Shown: one piece after another, positions 8,599 through 17,200 of the stretch
Numbering within the stretch: position 1 is the first letter of the stretch
How the letters are laid out: the number at the start of each line of letters is the position of its first letter
Assembly: GCA_963422285.2 (NCBI GenBank)
Contig: OY729419.2
Span: forward strand, 1,488,001 to 1,552,000
DNA: 64,000 bases
DNA from: VXYL01 sp963422285
Lineage (GTDB): Bacteria > Pseudomonadota > Gammaproteobacteria > Pseudomonadales > Azotimanducaceae
Reading direction: 5' to 3'
Notes under the pieces: model-generated
Told to the model about the DNA's origin: nothing
Database searches by the model: none
What the model saw: only the letters and a program-made list of their open reading frames with translations
Program-made: the position numbers and the translations under genes

Positions 8599-9867
8599 AT
8601 GATCAAGGGGCTTGCGAGCGCCCTGGCGCGGCGCATGGTGGCGGCCGTCGGCACCGCCACGCCGCTACCGTTCCGGGCAGTGTTTCCGAGCGGCGCGGAA
8701 GTCGTCGGCGGACAGGGCGAACCGGCGGTGACGATACGCTTCAAGACCGCCGGCGCCGCTTGGCGCACGGTGGCGTTCGGCCACATCGGCTTCCTGGAGG
8801 CGTACTTCGACGGTACCGTCGAAGTCGAAGGCGATCTGCACAAGCTGATCGCCATTGGCCTCGATTCCGGCTTCGACCGCTCCGCTGGACTGCTGGTGGC
8901 CATACGCAACCGCTGGCACGGCTTGCGCTTCAACAACCGCACCGGCGCCACGCCGAAAGAGAACGCCCGCTTCCACTACGGCTTGGGCGCACAGTTCTAC
9001 TCCAAGATGCTCGACGAACCCTACCTCATGTACACCTGCGCCTACTACCAGCATCCGCAGCAGGCTGTGCTGCAAGCGCAGATCGCCAAGATGGAGCATG
9101 TCGCCCGCAAGGTGCGCCTCGCGCCCGGCGAGCGCGTCATCGACATGGGCTGCGGCTTCGGCGGCTTCATGTTCTACGCCGCCGAGCAGCACGGCGTCCA
9201 CGTCACCGGCGTCAACACCACTACCGAGCAGGCGGACTGGGTGAAGGCGAAGATCGATCGGCTCGGCTTTCAGGATCAGCTCGCCATGCACGAGGCCGAC
9301 GTGCGCCAAGGCTTCGGCGTCTACGACAAGGTGGTGTCCATCGGCGTACTCGAACACGCCGGCCGCCATCAGCTGCGCGAAGTGATCCGCGCCCACGCCA
9401 ATGCGCTGAAACCGGGCGGCCTCGGCATCATCCACTTCATCGGCCATGTCGGCGACCGCGACACCGACTTCTTCATCCGCAAGTACATCTTCCCCGGCGG
9501 CTGGATTCCGAGCCTGTCGAAGGCGCTGGACGCCATGGAGTCGGAAGGCTTGGAGATCCTCGACGTGGAGAACCTGCGCCGTCACTACGCGCTGACCCTG
9601 GATGCCTGGACGGAGAAGTTCGATGCCAACTGGGACGCCATCCGGGCCATGGACCCGGTTCGTTTCGACGACCGCTTCCGGCGCATCTGGCGCACCTATC
9701 TGATCGGCTGCGCGGAGCTGTTCCGGGCAGCGAAGAGCCGAACGAACCTGTTCCAGATCGTCTTCAGCAAGGGCAACGTGAACACCGAGAACTTCCCGAT
9801 GACTCGCGCCCACCTGCATCAGCCAGGCACGCCGCTAGACGTGCTGGAAGAACAGGCGGCCGGATGA
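8599..9867 (+). CDS. CFA-synthase-type fatty-acid methyltransferase (TmsB/UfaA-like)
   Basis: The 422-residue product is a SAM-dependent methyltransferase of the cyclopropane-fatty-acyl-phospholipid synthase family. Motif I is VIDMGCGFGGF at residues 180-190. The residues that bind the catalytic bicarbonate in this family are recognisable: Cys147 in YTCAYY, Glu252 in LEHAG and His279 in IIHFIGH. ATG at 8599 was preferred to an upstream in-frame TTG at 8530, since the extra 23 residues look unstructured. It overlaps the next gene, a DHCR24-like flavoprotein, by ATGA. That pairing is the arrangement of 10-methyl fatty acid synthesis, in which the double bond of oleoyl-phospholipid is methylated to a 10-methylene group that is then reduced. 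Cyclopropane synthesis is the alternative. Confidence 0.9.
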   Translation: MIKGLASALARRMVAAVGTATPLPFRAVFPSGAEVVGGQGEPAVTIRFKTAGAAWRTVAFGHIGFLEAYFDGTVEVEGDLHKLIAIGLDSGFDRSAGLLVAIRNRWHGLRFNNRTGATPKENARFHYGLGAQFYSKMLDEPYLMYTCAYYQHPQQAVLQAQIAKMEHVARKVRLAPGERVIDMGCGFGGFMFYAAEQHGVHVTGVNTTTEQADWVKAKIDRLGFQDQLAMHEADVRQGFGVYDKVVSIGVLEHAGRHQLREVIRAHANALKPGGLGIIHFIGHVGDRDTDFFIRKYIFPGGWIPSLSKALDAMESEGLEILDVENLRRHYALTLDAWTEKFDANWDAIRAMDPVRFDDRFRRIWRTYLIGCAELFRAAKSRTNLFQIVFSKGNVNTENFPMTRAHLHQPGTPLDVLEEQAAG

Positions 9868-11204
9868 GCAGCGCGGGCCACGAGAGTCGCGCCCGGGCCT
9901 TCGCCGAGGCATTGGCCCGGGCCTGTGCCAGCGACGGCACCGTGCGGGCGCTGGACAAGCCGCTATCCAACCTGCTCCGCGACCGGACGGTGAAGCAGCA
10001 GGGACTGCCGGCGGCCGAGCTGGTGCATGTGCTGGATCGGGATGCCAATGCCGGCTGGGTAGACGTGGAGGGCATGATTCCCTACGATGCCGTGGTGGAA
10101 GCCACTCTGGCCTGGGGCGTCATGCCTTGCGTGGTGCCGCAGCTCAAGTCCATCACCGTCGGCGGCGCCGTCGCCGGCATCGGCATCGAGGCCACTTCCT
10201 TCCGCCACGGCCTGGTCCACGAGACGGTGCGAGAGATGGACGTGGCGCTGGCCGACGGCAGCATCGTTACCTGCACGCCGGACAACGACCACCGCGATCT
10301 GTTCGCCGGCCTGCCGAACAGCTACGGCACCCTGGGCTACGCCACCCGGCTGCGCATCGGCACGGTGCCGGTGCGGCCCTACGTCGAGATTCGCCATCGA
10401 CGGTTCACGGATATCGGCGCGTTCTTCAACGCCATCGACCGGGCCTTCGACAACGGCAGCGACTTTGTCGATGGCGTGGCGTTCGCCCGCGACGACTTCG
10501 TGCTCACCTCGGCCCGCTTCGTCGCCGACGCGCCCTACACCAGCGACTACACCTATCACAACATCTACTATCGTTCCCTGCGCCGGCGGGAGACGGACTA
10601 CCTGACTGCCCGCGACTACCTATGGCGTTGGGATACCGACTGGTTCTGGTGCTCGAAGAACCTCGGCGCGCAGAACCCCGTGGTACGCCGCCTGCTTGGC
10701 CAGGAGCGCCTCGGTTCCCGCTTCTACCAAGGCGTAATGCGCTGGAACAGTCGTTGGCGGCTATTGGAGACCGCGGAGCGTCTCGGCGGCTACCGCCGGG
10801 AGTCGATCATTCAGGATGTGGATCTGCCGCTGGCTACGGCCGCGGATTTCCTCGCTACATTCATGGACGAGATCGGCATCTTCCCAATCTGGGTATGCCC
10901 GGTGCGCGAGATGGGCGGCGGCTCGTCGCCGCTGTTCTCCGCGCCGGCGCCGCGCTACGTCAACTTCGGTTTCTGGGATACGCTGCGCTTTTCCATCGGC
11001 TATCCGCCCGGCCACTTCAACCGCAAGGTTGAAGTGGCCGTGACGGCGCACGGCGGCATCAAGTCGCTGTACTCGTCGTCCTTCTATCCCGAGGACGAGT
11101 TCCGCCGCATCTACGGCGGCACCGCGTATCGAGACCTGAAAGCTCGTTACGATCCAAGCAATGCACTCGGCGACCTCTACGCCAAGTGCGTACGCGAACG
11201 CTGA
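9864..11204 (+). CDS. FAD-linked oxidoreductase, DHCR24/TmsA-like
   Basis: The 446-residue protein has a PCMH-type FAD-binding domain with ITVGGAVAGIGIEATSFRHG at about residues 97-115, where the flavin pyrophosphate is held. A long substrate domain of the sterol delta-24 reductase type follows, with HNIYYRS, WDTDWFWCS and a conserved C-terminal IYGGTAYRDLKARYDP. The start codon overlaps the methyltransferase stop, so the two are coupled. In actinobacteria the homologous flavoprotein reduces the methylene intermediate made by the methyltransferase to a 10-methyl group; here that role is inferred from pairing and family. No third gene of the actinobacterial cluster follows. Confidence 0.85.
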   Translation: MSSAGHESRARAFAEALARACASDGTVRALDKPLSNLLRDRTVKQQGLPAAELVHVLDRDANAGWVDVEGMIPYDAVVEATLAWGVMPCVVPQLKSITVGGAVAGIGIEATSFRHGLVHETVREMDVALADGSIVTCTPDNDHRDLFAGLPNSYGTLGYATRLRIGTVPVRPYVEIRHRRFTDIGAFFNAIDRAFDNGSDFVDGVAFARDDFVLTSARFVADAPYTSDYTYHNIYYRSLRRRETDYLTARDYLWRWDTDWFWCSKNLGAQNPVVRRLLGQERLGSRFYQGVMRWNSRWRLLETAERLGGYRRESIIQDVDLPLATAADFLATFMDEIGIFPIWVCPVREMGGGSSPLFSAPAPRYVNFGFWDTLRFSIGYPPGHFNRKVEVAVTAHGGIKSLYSSSFYPEDEFRRIYGGTAYRDLKARYDPSNALGDLYAKCVRER

Positions 11205-11332
11205 GGGACGTTCGGCGAGGACCCGCGAAGCGCGATTGGCTTGGCGGCATCGGGGCCGATGCCGGCAGGCATATGACCTCAAGGCGCCAAAGTCGATAGA
11301 ATCCGCCCACCGCAGCTACCCAGGTGAAGCTC

Positions 11333-12187
11333 ATGGACGCCGGCCCGTCGATTTTCGAAGTCGAACTGTCCTCGTTCCAAGCCGAGGTGGTGGAACGCTC
11401 CAAGAAGCAGCCTGTGGTGCTGCTGTTCTGGACCGATCAGGTCGCCCCCGCGGTGGAGACGAAGGAGGCTCTGGAACGGCTCGCCGGCCAGTATCAAGGC
11501 AAGTTCGCGTTGGCGCTGTCGGACATCGCCAAGGATCAGACATTGGCGCAGCAGCTACGGGTGCAGGGCATCCCCAGCATCCGCGTCGTCCAGGATGGAC
11601 AGTTGGTCGAGCAGATCGATGGCCCCCAGGGCGAGAACGCGCTGCGGCAGCTGATCGATCGGATGACCCAGTCGCCGAGCGACCTGCTCAAGGCGGAACT
11701 GGCGCACCACCTGCAGACCGAGGACTTCAACGGAGCCCTGACCGTCCTGCAGCAGGCTGTCCACGCCGAACCGAACAATGTCGCCTTCAAGGTGGAATGG
11801 GCGGATGTGCTGCTGCTTCAGGGCGATCTCGAAGGCGGACGCACTGTGCTGGCCACCATTCCTGAAGACACCGCCGAGCGGGAACGCCCTTTGGTGCGCC
11901 TGGAACTGCTCGAAGAGGCTGCCGGCATGGGCGACCTGACCGACGCCTTGGCCGAGGTCGCCGACGACGAGGCCAACCTCGACGCCCGCTACCGCACCGC
12001 GCTACTGCTGGCCCGGGAGCGTCGCTACGCCGACGCCTTGGATCAAGCCATGGCGATCCTGCGACGGGATCGCAAATTCCGCGATGACGCCGGACGCCTG
12101 ACCATGATCCGCATCATGTCGTTGCTGGGCAAGGACTCCGAGGTCGCCACCCGGTACCGGCGACAGATGTTCAACTTCCTACACTGA
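11333..12187 (+). CDS. cnoX: CnoX-type thioredoxin-TPR co-chaperone lacking CxxC
   Basis: The 284-residue protein has an N-terminal thioredoxin fold (PVVLLFWTDQVAPAVETKE, then the cis-proline loop GIPSIRVV) and a C-terminal TPR-like domain of helical pairs (ALTVLQQAVHAEPNNVAFK). This is the YbbN/CnoX layout, a holdase that protects proteins from oxidative aggregation and passes them to chaperonins. Both cysteines of the classical WCGPC motif are replaced (Val and Ala), so it cannot act as a dithiol oxidoreductase. The ATG at 11333 is preferred over a GTG nine bases upstream. It lies 128 bases after the flavoprotein gene and is probably transcribed separately. Confidence 0.9.
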   Translation: MDAGPSIFEVELSSFQAEVVERSKKQPVVLLFWTDQVAPAVETKEALERLAGQYQGKFALALSDIAKDQTLAQQLRVQGIPSIRVVQDGQLVEQIDGPQGENALRQLIDRMTQSPSDLLKAELAHHLQTEDFNGALTVLQQAVHAEPNNVAFKVEWADVLLLQGDLEGGRTVLATIPEDTAERERPLVRLELLEEAAGMGDLTDALAEVADDEANLDARYRTALLLARERRYADALDQAMAILRRDRKFRDDAGRLTMIRIMSLLGKDSEVATRYRRQMFNFLH

Positions 12188-12209
12188 CTCCCACTACACT
12201 GACTCCCAC
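12180..12209. repeat. Perfect 2 x 15-bp tandem repeat over the cnoX stop codon
   Basis: The unit TACACTGACTCCCAC occurs at 12180-12194 and again at 12195-12209 without mismatch. It duplicates the last codons and the TGA stop of cnoX, giving a second TGA 15 bases on. It looks like simple replication slippage. Confidence 0.85.
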
Positions 12210-12312
12210 ATTGACCTGTCTGATGGCACCATATCGATCTGGTACCCGCTGACTCGACCCTAGCTACCATAGGCAGCATGAGGTAAGGAAACACTAACAG
12301 CAGACGGAATTG

Positions 12313-12508
12313 TTATGCACATGCCAAGTCAATTCCCAAGGGCAGGCTCAGTACCGCACTTATTTACGAACTCAAAGAAAAAAACAGTCGTAACTATTTG
12401 AAAAAATAGAGAATATTCTATCTAATAGCGTTTTGAAATATCCCGTTTCTAGGCCTTTAATGCTGAAATGAAACAGGATTGCAAAAGTTATCTACAGAGT
12501 TATCCACA
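12313..12508. promoter_or_regulatory. AT-rich segment flanked by DnaA-box-like sites
   Basis: In strongly GC-rich surroundings, about 12340-12480 is AT-rich, with A-runs and an AGAATATTCT palindrome at 12410-12419. TTATGCACA at 12313-12321 and TTATCCACA at 12500-12508 fit the DnaA box consensus TTATNCACA, and TTATCTACA at 12488-12496 differs by one base. All three share an orientation, and the last two are 12 bases apart. This resembles a DNA-unwinding element beside initiator sites. It could be a replication origin, a DnaA-titration or DnaA-controlled promoter site, or coincidence. No dnaA, parAB or rpmH gene is nearby. The 350-base gap holds no protein gene. Confidence 0.45.
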
Positions 12509-12537
12509 GGCTGGAAGAGTAGTTCGAGGAGAGGGCG

Positions 12538-13908
12538 ATGGCCGACGAGATCGACGTCAAGTTCGCCGAATACGAGCAACGCGGTGTCCAGCAAGCGATG
12601 CTGGGCCTCGCCGACATCGATGGCGTACTGCGCGGCAAGTTCGTGAGCCTCGCCAAGCTCAAAAGCCTGCTGGACAAGGGCGGCGGCTTCTGCGACTGCG
12701 TGTTCGGCTGGGACTTGGACGACCAGCTCTACGACGACGCGCCGTCAGGAGGCGGCGATGCCATGACGGGCTGGCACAGCGGCTTCCCGGACGCCCGCTA
12801 TCGACTCCTCGCCGCCAGCGAACGCGCCCTGCCGGAGGACGGCACACCCTACTTCATCGGCGAGTTCGCCGCGGCCGACGATGGCGACCACGCCGTCTGC
12901 CCGCGCACTCTGCTGCGTCGGGTGCTGGCCCGATTTGCCGCTGCCGGGCTGACGGTGCGGGCCGGGCTCGAATACGAGCTGTTCCTGTTCCAGGAGACGC
13001 CGGCCAGCGTCCGCGAAAAGCACTACCGGAACTTGCGTCCGCTGACGCCGGGCAACTTCGGCTATTCGGTGCTGCGCGCCGGAACCAACGCCGACTTCTT
13101 CACGGACTTCATGCGCTACTGCGCCAACTTCCGCATGCCCCTGGAAGGCCTGCACTGCGAGACCGGCCCAGGCGTCTGGGAAGCGGCCCTGGAAGCCGCC
13201 GAGGGCCTGGAGGCGGCGGATCGCGCCACGCTGTTCAAGACCTTCGCCAAGACGTTCTTCGGGCGTCGCGACACCTTGGCGACGTTCATGGCCAAGTGGT
13301 CCATGGACTATCCGGGGCAGAGCGGCCACTACCACTTCTCGTTGCTGGACGGTGGCGTCAACATTTTCGCCGGCGAAGACATGCCGGACCGCGCCCGCTG
13401 GGCGCTCGGCGGCTTGGTGTCCTACATGCCGGAGTTCCTAGCCATGCCGGCCCCCACCGTCAACAGCTATGCGCGCTTGGTCAAAGGCGCCTGGGCGCCG
13501 ACCGCGGCCACCTGGGGCATGGACAATCGCACTGCGGCGTTCCGCTTCGTTCCCGGGGACAGCGCCGGGCAGCATATCGAATGTCGAGTGGGCGGTGCCG
13601 ACGGCAATCCCTACCTAGTGTCCGCGGCGACGCTGGCGGCAGCGCTGGCTGGCATCGAAAGGCGCATCGAACCGCCACCAGCGGTAGTCGGCAACGCCTA
13701 CGATGCGGAGGACAGCATGCCAGCCCAGTGGCGTTTCGCACCCACTTTGCGGGAGGCCGCGACGCGATTCGCCGATTCGTCCATGGCACGGGAGATGTTC
13801 GGAGACGTCTTCGTGGAGCACTACGCCATGTCGCGGCTATGGGAATCCCGGCAATACGAACGCCATGTGAACGACTGGCAGCTCGCCCGCTACTTCGAGA
13901 TCGTCTGA
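12538..13908 (+). CDS. Glutamine-synthetase-family gamma-glutamyl ligase (PuuA/AtdA1-like)
   Basis: The 456-residue protein belongs to the glutamine synthetase superfamily but not to housekeeping GlnA. The N-terminal beta-grasp holds GLADIDGVLRGK, and the catalytic domain carries GLEYELFLF (metal-binding glutamates), GLHCETGPGVWEAAL, SGHYHFSL, the NSYARLV loop and NRTAAFRF. Such enzymes join glutamate to amines (gamma-glutamylputrescine, -isopropylamide or -anilide) using ATP. The strong SD GGAGAGGGCG precedes the ATG. Its last codon overlaps the downstream amidotransferase start (TGATG), a pairing also seen in aniline-type pathways. The actual amine is unknown. Confidence 0.88.
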   Translation: MADEIDVKFAEYEQRGVQQAMLGLADIDGVLRGKFVSLAKLKSLLDKGGGFCDCVFGWDLDDQLYDDAPSGGGDAMTGWHSGFPDARYRLLAASERALPEDGTPYFIGEFAAADDGDHAVCPRTLLRRVLARFAAAGLTVRAGLEYELFLFQETPASVREKHYRNLRPLTPGNFGYSVLRAGTNADFFTDFMRYCANFRMPLEGLHCETGPGVWEAALEAAEGLEAADRATLFKTFAKTFFGRRDTLATFMAKWSMDYPGQSGHYHFSLLDGGVNIFAGEDMPDRARWALGGLVSYMPEFLAMPAPTVNSYARLVKGAWAPTAATWGMDNRTAAFRFVPGDSAGQHIECRVGGADGNPYLVSAATLAAALAGIERRIEPPPAVVGNAYDAEDSMPAQWRFAPTLREAATRFADSSMAREMFGDVFVEHYAMSRLWESRQYERHVNDWQLARYFEIV

Positions 13909-14627
13909 TGCGCGTGGGCGTTCTCCAAGCCGACTGCGTGGACGCCGAACATCGGGACCGGTTTGGCGACTACCCGACGATGTTCGCCAATACTCTGGGC
14001 GACGCGGCCCGAGATCTTTCGTTCGCGTTCTTCAACGTTCGGGCCGGCCGCTATCCGCGCCGCATCGAGGACTGCGACGGCTACATCGTCACCGGCAGCC
14101 GCCACAGCGTCTACGACGACATGGCGTGGATCGCCGATCTAGCCGACTTCGCGCGGCAACTCCACCGCGCCCGAGCGAGAACCGTAGGCATCTGCTTCGG
14201 CCACCAGCTGATCGCCCACGCCTTGGGCGGCGTCGTCGGCCCCGCGGCCGTGGGATGGGGTGTCGGCGTCCATGTCTGGAACGTCGTGGCAAGACCCGCT
14301 TGGATGCGCCCGCCACGGCGCCAGTTCCGCTTGCTGGCCAGCCACCGAGACCAAGTAGAAGCGCTGCCGCCCGATGCTCGGCTGCTGGCGACGAGCGCGT
14401 TCTGCCCCCGCGCAGCGTTCGCGCTGAGCGACCATGTGCTGGCCTTGCAGGGCCATCCCGAGTTCTCCAAGCCCTACGCCGAGCATCTGATGCGCCGGCG
14501 CCGGGTGGCACTAGGCGACGCCTTCGATCCCGGAATGCGATCCCTGGCGCAAGCCACTGACGAGCGGGCGGTAGCGGGCTGGATCGTGAACTTCCTTCGC
14601 GGCGGCGTGCCGGACTCCGTTCGGTAG
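13908..14627 (+). CDS. Class I glutamine amidotransferase (GuaA N-terminal type)
   Basis: The 239-residue protein is a stand-alone GATase-1 domain with nucleophile Cys96 in GICFGHQ and a His183/Glu185 pair in GHPEFSK, so the hydrolytic triad is complete. It belongs to the GMP-synthase-like group and is not the PuuD-type peptidase C26 fold. It is translationally coupled to the gamma-glutamyl ligase. The two could work as a pair: one forms the gamma-glutamyl amide, the other transfers or hydrolyses the amide nitrogen. This is inference from coupling; a general amidotransferase role is possible. Confidence 0.85.
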   Translation: MRVGVLQADCVDAEHRDRFGDYPTMFANTLGDAARDLSFAFFNVRAGRYPRRIEDCDGYIVTGSRHSVYDDMAWIADLADFARQLHRARARTVGICFGHQLIAHALGGVVGPAAVGWGVGVHVWNVVARPAWMRPPRRQFRLLASHRDQVEALPPDARLLATSAFCPRAAFALSDHVLALQGHPEFSKPYAEHLMRRRRVALGDAFDPGMRSLAQATDERAVAGWIVNFLRGGVPDSVR

Positions 14628-14641
14628 GCCAGTACGATCAG

Positions 14642-14863
14642 CTACACCTCCTGATCGCTTCGTTCGGGCAGCAGGATCCAGGCGATCACATAGGCGGCGA
14701 GAACGATCTTCCACGAAAACACAGCGGCCACCACCATGCCGACACGGACGAAGCCTGGGTCGATGCGGAAATTGCGGGCGATGCCGGCGCAGACGCCGCC
14801 GATCCAACCATCCTTTCTATCCCGTGCCAGGCTGGTGCGGATCCGTTCCAAGGCATTGCTCAT
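14642..14863 (-). CDS. PspC-domain small membrane protein
   Basis: The 73-residue protein is a single PspC domain. The signature DGWIGGVCAGIARNFRIDP precedes one or two hydrophobic segments (FVRVGMVVAAVF, IVLAAYVIAWILLPE). PspC proteins sit in the inner membrane and sense or relay envelope stress in the phage-shock response. The residue pattern is complete, so it should be functional. No pspA or pspB lies next to it. The gene ends 14 bases from the convergent amidotransferase gene. Confidence 0.88.
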   Translation of the reverse strand: MSNALERIRTSLARDRKDGWIGGVCAGIARNFRIDPGFVRVGMVVAAVFSWKIVLAAYVIAWILLPERSDQEV

Positions 14864-14917
14864 CGTCTTCCTTCCGTATTCGTTGATTCGTTATTCGTTC
14901 ACTCCGCTCGTTGGCGT

Positions 14918-15115
14918 CTAGCCGCCGCAGCACAGGCGCAGCAGGTCGAGGACGGAGGCGCACTTCTCCGGTGTGGTTTCGGTCGCGATCGTTGCGATGG
15001 CGGCGACCCCGTGCCCGGTCTCGACGAAGGTGCCGAGACCAAGCACGAAGACGACGAGCAGGGCGAATGCGGCAAGCGTCGCTCGGGGTGAGCTGATTCG
15101 CGAGATTCTGGTCAT
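14918..15115 (-). CDS. Small single-pass membrane protein of unknown function
   Basis: The 65-residue product begins MTRISRISSPRATL, has one hydrophobic segment (AAFALLVVFVLGLGTFVETG) and ends in a cysteine-containing tail, KCASVLDLLRLCCGG. The frame is open much further upstream, but only by overlap with the acyl-CoA ligase gene on the other strand, so the ATG at 15115 was chosen. The terminal CC pair could bind metal or be modified. It lies upstream of the PspC gene on the same strand (54 bases), so the two may form an operon. I do not recognise the family. Confidence 0.5.
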   Translation of the reverse strand: MTRISRISSPRATLAAFALLVVFVLGLGTFVETGHGVAAIATIATETTPEKCASVLDLLRLCCGG

Positions 15116-15145
15116 CGTGTGTTTCCCACAGTGCATGTGCGGTGT

Positions 15146-15158
15146 TTGTTTCAAACAA
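15146..15158. promoter_or_regulatory. Palindrome TTGTTTCAAACAA, candidate operator
   Basis: This perfect 6-1-6 inverted repeat lies in the 246-base region between the small membrane protein gene and the divergent acyl-CoA ligase. The size and form suit a TetR- or GntR-type dimer, regulators that often control acyl-CoA genes. No regulator gene is adjacent, so this is only a candidate. Confidence 0.35.
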
Positions 15159-15361
15159 CGTGCCAAAAGTTCCCGTTCCGAAAAAAATAATTTCCAAATG
15201 ATTGATTGTAAAGGCGACCCTGGGGCAATGCATGACGCGGCAGGGACGCTGGAGCTGGCTTCGTGGCGGTTTTCGCCACATGTGCTGGCGAAAACGCCTG
15301 CTGTGGCGCGGCAGCCTTTTCGATAGACTGCGCTGCCGGCCAAGGGCAGAGGGGCAACCGC

Positions 15362-16990
15362 ATGGCGATGCAGCACACGCCGCTTCTGATGTCGCGGATT
15401 CTCGACCGAGGGGCGAGAGTGGCACCGGAGGTGGAGGTCGTCACCGCCACCGCTGGCGGTACGCGCCGGCAGTCGCTGGCGGAAACCCAGGATCGGGCGC
15501 ACCGCCTCGCCCATGCCCTGCACGATGCCGGCATCCGCCCTGGCGACCGGGTAGGCACATTCATGTGGAACGGCGCCCGGCACTTGGAGGCATACCACGC
15601 CACCGCCGGCATGGGCGCCGTGCTGCACACCTTGAACATCCGCCTGTCGCCAGCCGACCTCGCCTACATCGTAGGCCATGCCGAGGACAAGCTGATCCTG
15701 GCCGACGCCGACGCGCTGCCGCTGCTGGAACCGCTGGCCGGCCGCATACCGTCCGTGAAGCATGTGGTCGTAGCCGTGGAGAACGGCTTCGAGAACTGGG
15801 CGACGGGAGTCGCCGAAGCCGTCGACTACGAGGACTTCATTGCCAACAAGCCCGACCGCTACCCTTGGCCGGAACTGGACGAGACCTAGCCGCTCGGACT
15901 GTGCTACACCAGCGGCACCACTGGCGTTCCCAAGGGCGTCGAGTACGAACATCGCTCCCAATACCTGCACACCATGGCCCAGTGCATGACCGATGCCATG
16001 AGCCTGTCCGCCACCGACACCGTGCTCGGCATCGTGCCGATGTTCCACGCCATGGGCTGGGGCCTTCCTTGGTCGGCGCTGATGCTGGGCTGCAAGCAGG
16101 TGCTGCCGCATCGCTTCATGGAACCGAAGCGCCTGGTCGAGCTGATGGCGTCGGAGCGCGTAACCCTGTCCGCCGGCGTACCGACCATCTGGCAGGGCGT
16201 CAAGGCCGTAGTGGAAGCGTCGCCGGACGCCTACGACCTGTCGGCGCTGTCGCGTCTGACCTGCGGCGGCTCGGCGCCGCCGCCGTCGCTGATCCGCTGG
16301 TACCACGACGTCCTCGGCGTCGAGATGATCCAAGGCTGGGGCATGACGGAAACCAGCCCGCTGGCGACGCTTTCCCGCCGGCGCATGAAGCACAAGCATC
16401 GGCCGCTGCCCGTCCAGGCGCAGCTCGACAACGTCGCCAAGGCTGGTCAGCTGCTGCCGGGCCTGGAGTTGGACATCTTCGACGAGAACTTCAACCGCCT
16501 GCCCCACGACGGCGAAAGCGGCGGCGAGATTCTGGTGCGTGGCCCGTGGATCTGCTCGGAGTACTACAAGAATCCGCAGCCGGAGCGCTTCCACCACGGC
16601 TGGCTCATTACTGGCGATGTCGGCAAGATCGATCCGGAGGAGTACCTCGTCATCGCCGACCGCTCCAAGGATCTGGTAAAGAGCGGCGGCGAGTGGATCT
16701 CGTCGGTGGACCTGGAAAACCACATCGTCGCAATGGACGACGTGGCCCAGGCTTGCGTGGTGGCGCAGCCGCATCCGAAGTGGGGCGAGCGCCCGGTGGC
16801 TCTGGTGGTTGCCGAGGCCTTGGCGCAGACCATCCTCGATCACTGCGCCACGCGCTACGCCAAGTGGCAGCTGCCGGACGACATCCTCCATGTGAAGCGC
16901 ATCCCGCTCACCTCCACCGGCAAGATGGACAAGAAGGCGGTGCGCAACGATCTGGCAGCCGAGGGATACGTGCTGCCCGAGCTACGCTAG
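15362..16990 (+). pseudogene. Medium-chain acyl-CoA synthetase interrupted by one amber codon
   Basis: A single frame from the ATG at 15362 encodes a complete AMP-forming acyl-CoA ligase of about 542 residues. It has the P-loop YTSGTTGVPKGVEY, the A5 motif GWGMTETSP, GWLITGDVG, the hinge DRSKDLVKSGGEWIS, and the C-terminal lysine in TGKMDKKAV. It is interrupted only at 15887-15889, where TAG separates PWPELDET from PLGLCYTSGTTG, just before the ATP-binding loop. All other positions look intact, so inactivation is recent, or the stop is suppressed or a sequence error. The family (AlkK-like) activates fatty acids for beta-oxidation. A restart at 15974 would lack the P-loop. Confidence 0.85.
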
Positions 16991-17200
16991 CGATGGCGGA
17001 CGATCCAACCCCGCAGGGCCCCGGGGATTCGTCCGTGAGAGTGCGGATCGAACCGGCCGAACGGGCGCTAGGCATACTCGCTCTCGACCTCGGCTTTCAG
17101 CAGGCCGCGCTGGGCATCGCTGGCGTCGTCGTGCAAGTACCGATGCGCGATACGGACATCGTAATGGCGTACATTGATGAACACGCACCGAGACGCGATA

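Noticed and set aside
14918..16891. A 657-codon minus-strand frame over the acyl-CoA ligase
   Set aside because: Most of it is antisense to a clear ligase gene. Only the last 65 codons downstream of 15115 look like a real small protein.
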